64,000 bases of DNA from Stenotrophomonas sp. 364 (GCF_009832905.1 NZ_CP047135.1:1652001-1716000); one strand, 5' to 3'; numbered from the stretch's first letter, positions 26,483 to 36,504 are shown. The notes: generated by a model from the letters alone, not told the origin. Made by a program: numbers and translations.

Positions 26483-27205
26483 ATGTTCACCGCTGCCTTC
26501 AACCTGCGTCGCTACGGTCGCACGTCCAGCGTGGACCGGCATGACTTCGCGCAATGGGTGGTGCCGCTGCAGGGCGAACTGGCCTTCGAGCTGGAGGGGC
26601 GCGGCGCACGCCTGGACGTGTGGCAGGGCGCGTTCGTGGCGCCGTCGGCGGGGCACGCGCAAAGCGCGCTGCAGGATGACCGCTTCCTGATCGTGGATTG
26701 CCCGGCCGCGCTGCTGGATGACGACACTCTGCAGTGCCTGGCGCAGCAGCCGGTGTTGGCGCTGCCTGCGCCGGTACGTGCGATGGCGCGCCGGGTCTGC
26801 GTGGCGGGCGCCGGGCAGATCGACGCTGCGGTGGTGGCACGCGAAATGCCGCTGCTGCTGCACGCATTTTCGCTGGCCGGCAGTGCGACGCGCCTGCAGG
26901 CGGTATGCGCGCGCATTGAACGCCAACCAGGACACGCGTGGCCGGTGGAGCGCATCGCGGCCGAGGTGGGCGTCAGCGTCAGCCGCGCGCATGCCTTGTT
27001 CCGCCAGGCATTCGGGTTGAGCCCACAGGCCTGGCTGAGCAGCTGCCGGCTGCGCTGGGCGCGCGGGCAGTTGGCCACCACCGATGCGACCATCGCCCAG
27101 ATTGCCCAGCACGCTGGCTATTCCGAGCAGAGCGCACTGACCCGGGCGTTGCGTCGCGAATGGGGCATGAGTCCGGCCGAGTACCGGCGCCGCCAGCGGC
27201 AGTAG
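26483..27205 (+). CDS. AraC family transcriptional regulator
   Basis: A 240-residue protein with an N-terminal cupin-like sensor (HDFAQWVVPLQGELAFELEG) and a C-terminal double helix-turn-helix (about residues 150-240): VERIAAEVGVSVSRAHALFRQAFG and IAQIAQHAGYSEQSALTRALRREWGMSPAEYR. ATG 26483 gives a complete sensor domain. It lies 72 bases before an EamA exporter in the same direction and is likely its regulator, a common pairing. Confidence 0.88.
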   Translation: MFTAAFNLRRYGRTSSVDRHDFAQWVVPLQGELAFELEGRGARLDVWQGAFVAPSAGHAQSALQDDRFLIVDCPAALLDDDTLQCLAQQPVLALPAPVRAMARRVCVAGAGQIDAAVVAREMPLLLHAFSLAGSATRLQAVCARIERQPGHAWPVERIAAEVGVSVSRAHALFRQAFGLSPQAWLSSCRLRWARGQLATTDATIAQIAQHAGYSEQSALTRALRREWGMSPAEYRRRQRQ

Positions 27206-27277
27206 CCTGGGTCAAGATTGCTACCGCGCCGATGCCTACACTGGCGCCTTCTTTCCGGCAGCGGTGCACGCACGCAG

Positions 27278-28225
27278 ATGAATCGATCGATGGGAGTGGG
27301 CATCGCCAACGGGATTGCCGCCGGTGCGCTGTGGGGCGTGGTGTTCCTGGCCCCGGCGATGCTGAGCCAGTTTGGCGCGGTGCAGCTCTCGGCGGGCCGC
27401 TATCTGGTCTACGGCCTGATCGCCGTGGTGCTGCTGGCGCCGCGTTGGCGCGACCTGCGCACGCGTATCGGCATCGCCGAGTGGCGCGGCCTGCTCTGGC
27501 TGAGCCTGGCCGGCAATCTGGTGTATTTCGTGCTGCTGGCCAATGCCGTGCAGTGGGCCGGTGGCGCGGCGGCCTCACTGATCGTGGGCCTGATTCCGGT
27601 CGTGGTGACGCTGGCGGGCGTGCGCGAGAAGGGCGCCGTGCCGCTGCGCAAACTGGCGCCCGCGCTGCTGCTGTGCCTGGCCGGCGTGGCGTTGGTGGGT
27701 TACGAGGCGCTGCAGGCCGAGCACGCGCAGGGTTCCACCGGCCGCCGCCTGCTGGGCCTGCTGTGTGCGCTGGGCGCGCTGTTTTCGTGGGCGGTCTATT
27801 CGATCGGCAACAGCCGCTGGCTGGCGCGGCGGGCAGACCTGTCCGGGCACGACTGGTCGCTGCTGACCGGCGTGGCGACCGGCGCGCTGGCGCTGTTGTT
27901 GGTGCCCAGTGCCTTCCTGCTGCCGAACGCACCCCACGCCGTGGTGGACTGGGGCTGGTTCTGGCTGATCAGCGCCGGCGTGGCCGTGGTGGCGTCGGTG
28001 CTGGGCAACGCGTGCTGGAACCGGGCCAGCCGCAACCTGCCGCTGACCCTGACCGGGCAGATGATCGTGTTCGAGACCCTGTTCGCGCTGCTGTACGGGT
28101 TCGCCTGGCAACAGCGATGGCCCACGGCGATGGAGACGGTGGCGATCGTGTGCCTGGTTTCCGGGGTGCTGATGTGCGCCCATGCACACCGGCCCCCACG
28201 TGCAATCACCGAACATGCGGGCTGA
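27278..28225 (+). CDS. EamA/DMT family transporter
   Basis: A 315-residue protein with ten membrane helices arranged as two EamA repeats (ANGIAAGALWGVVFLAPAML near the start; LGLLCALGALFSWAVYSIGNSRW at mid-protein). Such exporters move amino acids or other small metabolites. ATG 27278 (MNRSMGVG) is chosen; the ATG four codons later is possible. The upstream AraC gene is a probable regulator. Substrate unknown; its position just before the threonine operon is noted but not proof. Confidence 0.87.
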   Translation: MNRSMGVGIANGIAAGALWGVVFLAPAMLSQFGAVQLSAGRYLVYGLIAVVLLAPRWRDLRTRIGIAEWRGLLWLSLAGNLVYFVLLANAVQWAGGAAASLIVGLIPVVVTLAGVREKGAVPLRKLAPALLLCLAGVALVGYEALQAEHAQGSTGRRLLGLLCALGALFSWAVYSIGNSRWLARRADLSGHDWSLLTGVATGALALLLVPSAFLLPNAPHAVVDWGWFWLISAGVAVVASVLGNACWNRASRNLPLTLTGQMIVFETLFALLYGFAWQQRWPTAMETVAIVCLVSGVLMCAHAHRPPRAITEHAG

Positions 28226-28315
28226 TCGCGTTGGCGCAGCTGCATGGTCTCATTCGCAACCTTTTTGCCGACGATGCAGGCCGATCGCCCCCAGGTTGAT
28301 TTTGCACTGCAACAC

Positions 28316-28342
28316 TTGACAAGCCCCCCGGCGGCGTAGTTT
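28316..28342 (+). promoter_or_regulatory. Probable threonine operon promoter
   Basis: A perfect -35 TTGACA (28316-28321) is followed after 15 bases by TAGTTT (28337-28342) as a weak -10. Transcription would start about 28350, almost at the leader ATG at 28352, giving a very short or absent 5' leader. Confidence 0.5.
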
Positions 28343-28351
28343 TCTTGCCCC

Positions 28352-28489
28352 ATGGTCTTCGTCCCCGCCACCGCCCAGCGCTGCACCTCCGCCCTCGCGG
28401 CCGGTCGAGCCGTGCCTGCGCAGACCACCGGTACCACCACCATTACCACCGTCACCACTCGCCTGGTGCGGCCCGTCGTCTTCGCGTAA
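28352..28489 (+). CDS. thrL: Threonine operon leader peptide
   Basis: A 45-codon frame starting ATG 28352. Residues 25-36 read TTGTTTITTVTT: nine Thr and one Ile in twelve residues, encoded almost wholly by ACC codons. This is the hallmark of a ribosome-sensing leader, as in E. coli thrL, where scarcity of charged tRNA-Thr or tRNA-Ile stalls the ribosome. It ends TAA, 89 bases before thrA, and is followed by mutually exclusive hairpins. No ribosome binding site is visible, fitting a near-leaderless message. Confidence 0.85.
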   Translation: MVFVPATAQRCTSALAAGRAVPAQTTGTTTITTVTTRLVRPVVFA

Positions 28490-28578
28490 TTTCCGAAAAC
28501 AACGGCCCCGCACCCGGAACAGGTTGCGGGGGAGCGCCTTCAACCTGACCCGATGCGGGGCCTCGAATCGAGGTCTTC
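28490..28578 (+). promoter_or_regulatory. thr leader RNA with alternative hairpins and SD-masking stem
   Basis: CCCCGCA (28506-28512) can pair with TGCGGGG at 28525-28531 or, extended to GGCCCCGCA (28504-28512), with TGCGGGGCC at 28554-28562. CAGGTTG (28520-28526) can pair with CAACCTG (28541-28547). CCTCG (28561-28565) pairs with CGAGG (28569-28573), covering the GAGG Shine-Dalgarno of thrA. These are mutually exclusive. No T-run follows any stem, so control of thrA translation is as plausible as transcription attenuation. Confidence 0.65.
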
Positions 28579-31095
28579 ATGTCATCCGTCGCCGTCCTGC
28601 CTGCTGTCGCTGAACCCGCTGCCCCCGGACTTCGGGCCGCCACCTCCACCATCGTGCATAAATTCGGCGGCACCTCGGTGGCCGATGCCGAGCGCTACCG
28701 CCATGTGGCCCAGCTGCTGCTGGCACGCGAGGAAGCGGTGCAGGTCACCGTGGTGTCGGCCATGAAGGGCGTCACCGATGCGCTGATCGCGGTGGCCGGT
28801 CTGGCGGCCGACGATGCGCCGCACTGGCGCGACGCGTGGCATGCATTGCGCGCACGTCATCGCGGTGCCGCGGTGGCGTTGCTGGGTGAGCACGCCGGCC
28901 TGACGGTGGAGTGGCTGGACGCCCGGTTCGACCACCTTGCCGAGGTTCTCGGTGCACTGGCGGTGATCGGCGAGCTGCCGGTGGAAGTGCTGGACCGGGT
29001 GCAGGGGCTGGGCGAGGTGTACTCGGCGCAGCTGCTTGGCCAGTACCTGCAGAGCCTGGGCGAGGAATGCGCCGTGCTCGACGCACGGGATGTACTGGTG
29101 GTGGATCGTGGCGAGCTGGGCGTGGACGTGGACTGGGTGCAGAGCGCACAGCGCCTCGCACGCTGGCGTGAGGCGCACCCGTCGCCGCGGGTGGTCGCCA
29201 CCGGTTTCGTGGCCCGCGACCGCCGCGACCGCATCACCACCCTGGGCCGCAACGGCAGCGACTATTCCGGCGCGATCTTCGCAGCGCTGTTCAACGCCGA
29301 CGAACTGCATATCTGGACCGATGTGGATGGCGTGCTCTCGGCCGACCCGCGCGTGGTGCCGGAGGCCGTGCAGCTGGACGCCCTCAGCTACGACGAGGCC
29401 TGCGAGCTGGCGTACTTCGGGGCGAAGGTGGTGCACCCGCAGACGATGTCGCCGGCGATCGAGCGCGGCCTGCCGATCATCATCCGCAACACCTTCAATC
29501 CCCTCCACCCGGGCACGCGCATCACCGCCGAACGGACCGTTGCCGGGCCGATCAAGGGCCTGACGCTGAGCCCGGACCTGGCCGTGCTGAACCTGGAGGG
29601 CACCGGTCTGATCGGCGTGCCGGGTACGGCCGAGCGGGTGTTCGCCTCGCTGCGCAACGCGCATGTGTCGGTGGTGATGATCTCGCAGGGATCGTCGGAG
29701 CATTCGATCTGCTGCGTGGTCAAGCAGGCCGAAGCGGCGCGCGCGCGCGATGCACTGCTGCAGGCGTTTGCCCATGAACTCAACCTTGGCCAGGTGCAGC
29801 GCGTGCAGCTCACCGACAACGTCAGCGTGCTGGCGGCAGTGGGCGATGGCATGGCCGGGCAGCCGGGCGTGGCCGCACGCCTGTTTGAATCGCTGGGGCG
29901 GGCGCAGGTCAACATCCTGGCGATCGCGCAGGGCTCGTCCGAGCGCAACATCTCGGTCGCCGTCGACAGCCGGCACGCCACCAAGGCGCTGCGCGCCGCC
30001 CATGCCGGGTTCTGGCTGTCACCGCAGACCTTCTCGGTGGGCGTGATCGGGCCGGGCAACGTCGGCGCGGCGCTGCTGGACCAGCTGCAGGCGGCGCAGT
30101 CGCAGCTGCTCGGGCGTGCCAACGTCGACCTGCGTCTGCGCGCGGTGGCCTCGCGCAGCCGCATGGTGCTCGATCAGCGCGGCCTGCATGGCGACTGGCG
30201 CAGCGCGCTGGCCGCATCGTCCGAAGCCACCGACCTGGACGCCTTTACCGAACACCTGTTGTCGGCCCACCTGCCGCATGCGCTGGTCATCGACTGCAGC
30301 GGCAGCGCCGAGGTGGCCGACCGCTACGCCGGGTGGCTGGCGGCCGGCATCCATGTGGTAACCCCGAACAAACAGGCCGGCGCAGGCCCGCTGCCGCGCT
30401 ACCAGGCCATCCGCGAGGCGGCCGCCGCCAGCGGTGCGCGTTTCCGCTACGAAGCCACGGTGGGAGCCGGCCTGCCGGTGATCACCACGTTGCGCGACCT
30501 GGTCGATACCGGCGACGAAGTGCTGGCCATTGACGGCATCTTCTCCGGCACGCTGGCGTGGCTGTTCAACAAGTACGACGGGCAGGTACCGTTCTCGCAG
30601 CTGGTGGCGCAGGCCCGCGGCATGGGCTATACCGAGCCGGACCCGCGCGATGACCTGTCAGGCGTGGATGTGGCGCGCAAACTGGTGATCCTCGCGCGCG
30701 AGGCCGGGCGTGGCCTGAGCCTGGAGCAGGTGCAGGTGGAGAGCCTGGTGCCCGAGGCGCTGCGTCAGGCCGGGGTGGAGGAGTTCATGGCCGGGCTGGA
30801 TGCGGTGGATGCGGTCTTCGCCGAGCGCCTGGCCGCGGCCCAGGCGCGGGGCGCGGTGTTGCGTTACGTGGCACGGCTGTCGCCCGAGGGTGCGCAGGTG
30901 GGGCTGGTTGAGCTGCCGGCCGGGCACGCGTTCGCGAACCTGCGCCTGACCGACAACGTGGTGCAGTTCACCACGCGACGCTACTGCGACAACCCGCTTG
31001 TGGTGCAGGGCCCGGGTGCGGGCCCCGAAGTGACCGCCGCTGGCGTATTCGCCGATGTGCTGCGGGTGGCGGTGGGCGAAGGAGCGCGCCTGTGA
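28579..31095 (+). CDS. thrA: Bifunctional aspartate kinase/homoserine dehydrogenase I
   Basis: An 838-residue fusion. The aspartate kinase part begins at [14 protein letters not shown] (about residue 28) and includes [14 protein letters not shown]. Two ACT regulatory repeats ([21 protein letters not shown] and [21 protein letters not shown]) lie about residues 335-475. The homoserine dehydrogenase part has the NAD(P) motif [15 protein letters not shown] and TPNKQAGAG. It catalyses the first and third steps from aspartate to threonine/methionine and should be feedback-inhibited by threonine. GAGG lies before the ATG. It is the first structural gene of thrABC behind the leader. Confidence 0.96.
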   Translation: MSSVAVLPAVAEPAAPGLRAATSTIVHKFGGTSVADAERYRHVAQLLLAREEAVQVTVVSAMKGVTDALIAVAGLAADDAPHWRDAWHALRARHRGAAVALLGEHAGLTVEWLDARFDHLAEVLGALAVIGELPVEVLDRVQGLGEVYSAQLLGQYLQSLGEECAVLDARDVLVVDRGELGVDVDWVQSAQRLARWREAHPSPRVVATGFVARDRRDRITTLGRNGSDYSGAIFAALFNADELHIWTDVDGVLSADPRVVPEAVQLDALSYDEACELAYFGAKVVHPQTMSPAIERGLPIIIRNTFNPLHPGTRITAERTVAGPIKGLTLSPDLAVLNLEGTGLIGVPGTAERVFASLRNAHVSVVMISQGSSEHSICCVVKQAEAARARDALLQAFAHELNLGQVQRVQLTDNVSVLAAVGDGMAGQPGVAARLFESLGRAQVNILAIAQGSSERNISVAVDSRHATKALRAAHAGFWLSPQTFSVGVIGPGNVGAALLDQLQAAQSQLLGRANVDLRLRAVASRSRMVLDQRGLHGDWRSALAASSEATDLDAFTEHLLSAHLPHALVIDCSGSAEVADRYAGWLAAGIHVVTPNKQAGAGPLPRYQAIREAAAASGARFRYEATVGAGLPVITTLRDLVDTGDEVLAIDGIFSGTLAWLFNKYDGQVPFSQLVAQARGMGYTEPDPRDDLSGVDVARKLVILAREAGRGLSLEQVQVESLVPEALRQAGVEEFMAGLDAVDAVFAERLAAAQARGAVLRYVARLSPEGAQVGLVELPAGHAFANLRLTDNVVQFTTRRYCDNPLVVQGPGAGPEVTAAGVFADVLRVAVGEGARL

Positions 31096-32024
31096 GTCGT
31101 GGTGATGACAACGTGGCACGGGCGTTCTCGCCAGCTTCGGTGGGCAACGCCGCGGTGGGCTTCGACATCTTGGGACATGCCATCGCCGGTGTTGGCGACA
31201 CGGTGACGGTGCGCCGTATCGACGCGCCGGAGGTGCGCATTGCGGCCATCCGCGGCACCCCGTTCGCGCTGCCGCTGCACGCGCCGGACAATACCGCAGG
31301 TGCGGCGTTGATCGCGCTGCGCGAGGCGCTGGCCTTGCCGTTCGGATTCGAGGTGGAGATCGACAAGGGCATCGCGCTGGGGTCGGGCATGGGCGGATCG
31401 GCGGCGTCCTGCGTGGCCGCGCTGGTGGCGGCCAATGCGCTGCTGGACGCGCCGCTGTCGCGCAAGGCGCTGTATCCGTTCGCGCTGGAGGGCGAGGCGG
31501 TGGCCAGCGGCGGGCGGCACGGCGACAACCTGGGCCCGATGCTGCTGGGCGGGCTGGTGTTGAGCACGGCCGAGCGGCTGGTGCCGATTCCCGTGCCCGA
31601 CGCCTGGCACAGCCTGCTGGTGCATCCGGAGGCCGTGCTGGAAACGCGCCGTGCCCGCGCGGCGCTGCAGGGCAGCTACGCGCTGGGCGAGTTCGTTGAA
31701 CAGAGTGCCAACCTCGCGCTGGTGCTGAGCGGCTGCTTCACCGCCGATGCGTCGCTGGTGCGTGCCGGGCTGCGCGACGTGCTGGTGGAGCCGCGCCGCG
31801 CGGGATTGATTGGGGGCTTCCATACCGCACGTGATGCGGCGCTGGCAGCCGGTGCGATGGGGGCCAGCATTTCCGGTGCCGGGCCGAGCCTGTTCGCCTG
31901 GTTCGAGCGGCGCGACGCCGCGCTGGCGGCGCAGGCGGCGGTGCAGCAGGCCTTCGCCGACGCCGGGTTCGACAGCCAGGGGTGGGTCTCGCCCTTGAAC
32001 GCGCCGGGCGCGCAGTTGCTGTGA
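31092..32024 (+). CDS. thrB: Homoserine kinase
   Basis: A 310-residue GHMP kinase. The ATP-binding motif is [14 protein letters not shown] (about residues 96-109), with [17 protein letters not shown] at the N-terminus and [12 protein letters not shown] near the C-terminus. It phosphorylates homoserine for threonine synthase. GTG 31092 overlaps the thrA stop (GTGA), giving translational coupling. Confidence 0.96.
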   Translation: MSRGDDNVARAFSPASVGNAAVGFDILGHAIAGVGDTVTVRRIDAPEVRIAAIRGTPFALPLHAPDNTAGAALIALREALALPFGFEVEIDKGIALGSGMGGSAASCVAALVAANALLDAPLSRKALYPFALEGEAVASGGRHGDNLGPMLLGGLVLSTAERLVPIPVPDAWHSLLVHPEAVLETRRARAALQGSYALGEFVEQSANLALVLSGCFTADASLVRAGLRDVLVEPRRAGLIGGFHTARDAALAAGAMGASISGAGPSLFAWFERRDAALAAQAAVQQAFADAGFDSQGWVSPLNAPGAQLL

Positions 32025-32058
32025 GTGTGGTGTTTATTACTTTCTTCCAGGATGACCG

Positions 32059-33348
32059 ATGAATTTCGTTTCCACCCGTCACACCGCACCGCCCGCCACG
32101 CTCAGCCAAGCCATTGCCGCCGGGCTGGCTCCCGACGGCGGCCTGTATGTTCCGGCGCAGCGCCCGCAGGCGTCAGCGTGGCAGCCGCAGGGCTCGCTGG
32201 CCCTGGATGCCGCCGCGGTGCTGGCACCGTACTTCGAAGGCGATGCGCTGGCACCGTACCTGTCCAAGCTGTGCGCCGACGCCTTTGATTTCCCCGCGCC
32301 GCTGCGCGCCCTGAGCACCCCTGGCGACCATGTGCTGGAGCTGTTCCATGGTCCCACCGCAGCGTTCAAGGATTTCGGTGCGCGCTTCCTGGCGGCCAGC
32401 CTGGCCGAGTTGCAGCGCGACCGCGAGCAACCGCTGACGATCGTGGTGGCCACCTCCGGCGATACCGGCGCGGCGGTAGCGGCGGCCTTCCACGGCCAAC
32501 CGGGCATCCGCGTGATGGTGCTGTACCCGGATGGGCGCGTGTCGCCCCGGCAGGCGCACCAGCTGGGGTGCTTCGGCGACAACATCCACACGCTGCGCGT
32601 GGCCGGCTCATTCGATGACTGCCAGGCGATGGTGAAGCAGGCCTTGGGCGACCGCGAGCTGCAGGCCCGCGTGCCACTGAGTTCGGCCAACAGCATCAGC
32701 CTGGGGCGCTGGCTGCCGCAGATGAGTTACTACGCCCATGCCGCGTTGGAACACCACGCCCGTACCGGCAACGTGCTCAACCTGGTGGTCCCCACCGGCA
32801 ACCTGGGCAATGCGATGGCCGCGCTGCTGGCCCGGGCGATGGGCCTGCCATTGGGGCAGGTCGCACTGGCCACCAACGCCAACGACGTGCTGCCGCGCTT
32901 CTTCCAGGGTGGCGCGTACCAGCCGGCGACCAGCGTGGCGACCCTGGCCAATGCGATGGACGTGGGCGCGCCGAGCAACTTCGAGCGGCTGCGCTGGCTG
33001 TATGCCGGCGACGATGCGGCGCTGCGCGCGGACCTGCACGTGGAGGCGGTGGACGATGCGGCGATCCGTGCAGTGATCGTGCGGCGCTGGGCACAGGCAG
33101 GTGAAGTGTTCTGCCCGCATACCGCCACCGCGGTGGCGGTGCTGGAGGCGTTGCGTGCCGATGGCATGCAGGGGGATTGGGCGGTCGCGGCGACGGCGCA
33201 CCCGGCCAAGTTCGAATCGGTGGTGGAACCGTTGATCGGCCGGGCGCTGGACGTGCCGCCGTCGCTGTCGGCGCTGCTGCAGCGGCCGGCGCACGCGCAG
33301 CCGTGCGCGCCGGAATACGCAGCGTTACGCGAACGGCTGCTCACGTAG
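32059..33348 (+). CDS. thrC: Threonine synthase
   Basis: A 429-residue PLP enzyme. The PLP lysine is in HGPTAAFKDFGARF, and a serine/glycine phosphate-binding loop (ATSGDTGAA) follows; NLGNAMAALLARAMG is also typical. It converts O-phosphohomoserine to threonine and ends the thrLABC operon. The TAG stop is supplied by the GTAG head of the first unit of a palindromic repeat array. A 34-base gap separates it from thrB. Confidence 0.96.
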   Translation: MNFVSTRHTAPPATLSQAIAAGLAPDGGLYVPAQRPQASAWQPQGSLALDAAAVLAPYFEGDALAPYLSKLCADAFDFPAPLRALSTPGDHVLELFHGPTAAFKDFGARFLAASLAELQRDREQPLTIVVATSGDTGAAVAAAFHGQPGIRVMVLYPDGRVSPRQAHQLGCFGDNIHTLRVAGSFDDCQAMVKQALGDRELQARVPLSSANSISLGRWLPQMSYYAHAALEHHARTGNVLNLVVPTGNLGNAMAALLARAMGLPLGQVALATNANDVLPRFFQGGAYQPATSVATLANAMDVGAPSNFERLRWLYAGDDAALRADLHVEAVDDAAIRAVIVRRWAQAGEVFCPHTATAVAVLEALRADGMQGDWAVAATAHPAKFESVVEPLIGRALDVPPSLSALLQRPAHAQPCAPEYAALRERLLT

Positions 33349-33850
33349 CGCCGGGCTCTGCCCGGCTGCTGTTCGTTCCGGGGTCATGATGTCTGATACA
33401 AGCCGGGCAGAGCCCGGCTCTACGCGCCAATCGCCGCAGTGGCTGCTCACGTAGCGCCGGGCTCTGCCCGGCTGCCGTTCGTTTCGGAGGTCATGATGTC
33501 TGATACAAGCCGGGCAGAGCCCGGCTCTACGCGCCAATCGCCGCAGTGGCTGCTCACGTAGCGCCGGGCTCTGCCCGGCTGCCGTTCGTTACGGGTGTCA
33601 TGACGTCTGATGCAAGCCGGGCAGAGCCCGGCTCTACGCGCCAATCGCCGGAGTGGCTGCTCACGTAGCGCCGGGCTCTGCCCGGCTGCTGTTCGTTCCG
33701 GGGTCATGATGTCTGATACAAGCCGGGCAGAGCCCGGTTCCACGCGCCAATCGCCGGAGGGGCCGCTCACGTAGCGCCGGGCTCTGCCCGGCTGCCGTTC
33801 GTTCCGGGGTCATGATGTCTGATGCAAGCCGGGCAGAGCCCGGTGCTACC
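33345..33850. repeat. Tandem array of five GTAG-headed REP (SMAG-like) pairs
   Basis: Five units of 106-107 bases begin at 33345, 33451, 33558, 33665 and 33771 (the last lacks its trailing spacer). Each unit has GTAGCGCCGGGCTCTGCCCG, a short spacer, then an inverted copy (AGCCGGGCAGAGCCCGG, then CTAC or a variant), and a trailing spacer ending GGCTGCTCAC or GGCCGCTCAC. Spacers are nearly identical, unlike a CRISPR. The array fills the whole gap between convergent thrC and the FNR-type gene, where its hairpins could stop or stabilise both messages. GTAG heads are typical of Stenotrophomonas. Confidence 0.92.
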
Positions 33851-33852
33851 AG

Positions 33853-34605
33853 TTACTCGCCGGAAAGCGTCTGCAGTGCGGCTTCGTCGAGGATCTCGAC
33901 GGTGTTCAGGTGGGGCAGGGCGATCAGGCCCTGCTGGCGAAGCTTGGTGAACGTGCGGCTCACCGTTTCCATGGTCAGCCCAAGGTGGTCGGCGATGTCG
34001 CCGCGGCCCATGGGCAAGGTCACGCGCAGGCCGTTGCCACCCAGGCGGGCTTCGCGGGCAGCCAGGCGGAGCAGGAAATCGGCCAGCTTTTCCGCCGGTT
34101 GCAGGCGGGCCAGCGACATGGCCGCGTCCTGCGCCGCGTCCAGTTCCTGGCAGGCGCGCTGCAGCAGCTTGCGCTCCAGGTGCGGGTAACGCGCACGCAG
34201 CTCTTTCATCTGTGGCAGCGCCACCCGGCAGACGCGGCTGTCGGCGATGGCTTCGATGTCGTAGCGATGGTGGTCGTTGCCACTCAGGCCCAGGTAATCG
34301 CCGGGCAGCACGAACCCACTGATCTGGCGGCGGCCGTCGGCCAGTGTCCGCACCAGGCGCAGCGCCCCGGCGGTCAACGTATAGACATGTAGGCGCGGTT
34401 CGCCGCTGCGGGCGAGGGTGGCGCCCAGCGCCAGCGGCTGGGACACGGTCACCCGTTCCAGCGCCAGCACTTCGTCGGGCGACAGCGCCGAGCACACGGC
34501 CAGATGACGTACCGAGCAGTGCAGGCAGTCGCGCAGCGGCGAGCAGCCCGGGCTGGCGGGATCTTCAACGGCGGAAAGGGCGGTACCGGAGTGGGGCCGG
34601 GTCAT
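33853..34605 (-). CDS. FNR-type (Crp/Fnr family) oxygen-responsive regulator
   Basis: A 250-residue protein. Cysteines at 21, 27, 30 and 38 (C-x2-C-x7-C core) plus Cys126 (SRVCRV) match the four-Cys [4Fe-4S] ligation of FnrL-like regulators. A cyclic-nucleotide-like sensor and dimer helix follow. The HTH ([19 protein letters not shown]) keeps the Glu, Ser and Arg that read TTGAT half-sites. It likely controls genes for low-oxygen growth. It is convergent with thrC and divergent from hisS. The protein differs from the xanthomonad cAMP-independent Clp by its Cys set. Confidence 0.88.
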   Translation of the reverse strand: MTRPHSGTALSAVEDPASPGCSPLRDCLHCSVRHLAVCSALSPDEVLALERVTVSQPLALGATLARSGEPRLHVYTLTAGALRLVRTLADGRRQISGFVLPGDYLGLSGNDHHRYDIEAIADSRVCRVALPQMKELRARYPHLERKLLQRACQELDAAQDAAMSLARLQPAEKLADFLLRLAAREARLGGNGLRVTLPMGRGDIADHLGLTMETVSRTFTKLRQQGLIALPHLNTVEILDEAALQTLSGE

Positions 34606-34744
34606 GTCGAACCAGGGAGCGGGGCCTGCTTATGATACTTCATGCGGCCATTGGCCCGGACCGGCGCGATCAGCGCAGCCCGGCGCGCCGGCTGCGGCTA
34701 GAATATGCACCACGCTCATCCCCCGATTCGCAGGAGTCCCGCAA

Positions 34745-36142
34745 GTGATCAAGCCCCGTACGCCGCCCGGCATCATGGAATTGCTGCCGCGCGAGCAGAT
34801 CGCGTTCCAGCGCATGCTGGACGTCATCCGCCGCAACTATGAGCGGTTCGGGTTCCTGCCGGTGGAAACCCCGGTGTTCGAGCTGTCCGACGTGCTGCTG
34901 ACCAAGTCCGGCGGTGAAACCGAGCGCCAGGTCTATTTCGTGCAGTCCACCGGCGCGTTGGCCAACGCCGCCGAAGCCGGCGACAAGGCGCTGCCCGAGC
35001 TGGCCCTGCGCTTCGACCTCACCGTGCCGCTGGCCCGCTACGTGGCCGAACACGAGCACGACCTGACGTTCCCGTTCCGTCGTTACCAGATGCAGCGCGT
35101 GTACCGCGGCGAGCGTGCCCAGCGCGGCCGCTTCCGCGAGTTCTACCAGTGCGACATCGACGTGATCGGCAAGGACACCCTGAGCACCCGTTATGACGCC
35201 GAAGTCCTGGCGGTGATCCATGCGGTGTTCGCCGAGCTCAGCATCGGCGCCTTCAGCATCCAGCTGAACAACCGCAAGCTGCTGCGCGGCTTCTTCGAGA
35301 GCCTGGGCGTGGCCGATGGCGAGCGTCAGCTCGCGGTGCTGCGCGAAGTGGACAAGCTGGACAAGCGCGGGCCCGACTACGTGCGCGAGACGCTGGTGGG
35401 TGAGGGCTTCGCGATTCCGGCCGAGCAGGTCGAGCGGATCCTGGCTTTCGTGGCGGTGCGTTCCAGCAGCCACGCCGACGCGTTGGCGCAGCTGGACGCG
35501 CTGCTGGCCGATCCGGCCGCCAGTGACACGCTGAAGGTGGGCGTGGCCGAACTGCGCGAAGTGCTGGAGCTGGTCAAGGCGCTGGGCGTGCCGGAAACCG
35601 CGTACTGCCTCAACTTCTCCATTGCGCGCGGCCTGGATTACTACACCGGCACCGTGTACGAAACCACGCTGACCGACCACCCGCAGATCGGTTCGATCTG
35701 CTCCGGTGGCCGGTACGAAGACCTGGCCAGCCACTACAGCAAGTCCAAGCTGCCGGGCGTGGGTATTTCCATCGGCCTGACCCGCCTGTTCTGGCAGCTG
35801 CGCGAAGCCGGCCTGATCGCGGGGATCGAAGACAGCAGCGTGCACGCGCTGGTGGCGCTGATGGACGACGCCAGCCTGCCGCAGTCGCTGGACATCGCCC
35901 GTCGCCTGCGCGCCGGTGGCATCAACGCCGAAGTGCAGATGGAGCCGAAGAAGATCGGCAAGCAGTTCCAGTACGCGGCCAAGGCCGGGATTCGCTTCGT
36001 GGTGCTGGCCGGTGACGACGAGCTGGCCCGTGGCGTGGTAGCGGTGAAGGACCTGCTGCGCGAGCAGCAGTTCGAGGTGTCGCGCGAGGAACTGGCCAGC
36101 ACCCTGCAGGTGGAACTGGAGCAGGCCAAGGTCATGCCGTGA
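34745..36142 (+). CDS. hisS: Histidyl-tRNA synthetase
   Basis: A 465-residue class II synthetase. Motif 2 is [25 protein letters not shown], the histidine-binding [11 protein letters not shown] and motif 3 [13 protein letters not shown] are present, and an anticodon-binding domain forms the last 100 residues. GTG 34745 ([14 protein letters not shown] follows) has AGGAG 9 bases upstream, so the longer frame from 34604 is rejected. It charges tRNA-His and overlaps the next small lipoprotein gene by 4 bases. Confidence 0.95.
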   Translation: MIKPRTPPGIMELLPREQIAFQRMLDVIRRNYERFGFLPVETPVFELSDVLLTKSGGETERQVYFVQSTGALANAAEAGDKALPELALRFDLTVPLARYVAEHEHDLTFPFRRYQMQRVYRGERAQRGRFREFYQCDIDVIGKDTLSTRYDAEVLAVIHAVFAELSIGAFSIQLNNRKLLRGFFESLGVADGERQLAVLREVDKLDKRGPDYVRETLVGEGFAIPAEQVERILAFVAVRSSSHADALAQLDALLADPAASDTLKVGVAELREVLELVKALGVPETAYCLNFSIARGLDYYTGTVYETTLTDHPQIGSICSGGRYEDLASHYSKSKLPGVGISIGLTRLFWQLREAGLIAGIEDSSVHALVALMDDASLPQSLDIARRLRAGGINAEVQMEPKKIGKQFQYAAKAGIRFVVLAGDDELARGVVAVKDLLREQQFEVSREELASTLQVELEQAKVMP

Positions 36143-36432
36143 GGCGGCTGGGGGCGGCGGCAACGCTGCTGCTCCTGCTGACCGCGTGCCGGACCGATCC
36201 TGCGCTGCATAGCCAGCGGATCGGTCCGGGCCAGTACCGGCTGACGGTCGACCGCTGCCACGTGATCGACCGGGAGCAGTTGCAGCATGACCTGCGCGGG
36301 TTGGCCGGGCAGAAGTGCCCGGACGGGGCAGGGGAGCTGCAAGCCATCCAGTCCATCCCGAGCCGCCAGGGCAGCCTGTTCGGCGAGTGCCTGCGCAGCG
36401 GCGCCCTCCGCGCCGAGGTCAGGTGCCCGTAG
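36139..36432 (+). CDS. Small lipoprotein, hypothetical
   Basis: A 97-residue protein starting GTG and overlapping the hisS stop (GTGA). It has a short signal and lipobox LLTAC (Cys17), then a hydrophilic domain with three further Cys. It is translationally coupled to hisS but no function follows from that. The TAG stop lies in the GTAG head of a REP palindrome. Confidence 0.75.
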   Translation: MRRLGAAATLLLLLTACRTDPALHSQRIGPGQYRLTVDRCHVIDREQLQHDLRGLAGQKCPDGAGELQAIQSIPSRQGSLFGECLRSGALRAEVRCP

Positions 36433-36453
36433 GTACCGACCGCTGGTCGGTAC
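36429..36453. repeat. GTAG-headed REP palindrome
   Basis: GTAG followed by a 9-bp inverted repeat GTACCGACC/GGTCGGTAC around a 3-base loop. It begins inside the stop codon of the lipoprotein gene and is followed 30 bases later by an intrinsic terminator. Confidence 0.8.
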
Positions 36454-36482
36454 GCCCTTGAACGCCCCACACCCCAAACAAG

Positions 36483-36504
36483 CGCCCGCTCAGCGGGCGT
36501 TTTT
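36483..36504 (+). terminator. Intrinsic terminator of the hisS-lipoprotein operon
   Basis: A 7-bp stem CGCCCGC/GCGGGCG with loop TCA followed by five T residues. It isolates the upstream operon from the histidine regulator and his operon. Confidence 0.9.

Noticed and set aside
28582..30003. 473-codon minus-strand frame opposite thrA
   Set aside because: Shadow of thrA with a His/Gln/Arg-rich meaningless product.
33345..33850. Possible CRISPR array
   Set aside because: Units are 106-107 bases with internal palindromes and near-identical spacers; there are no cas genes and no variable spacers.
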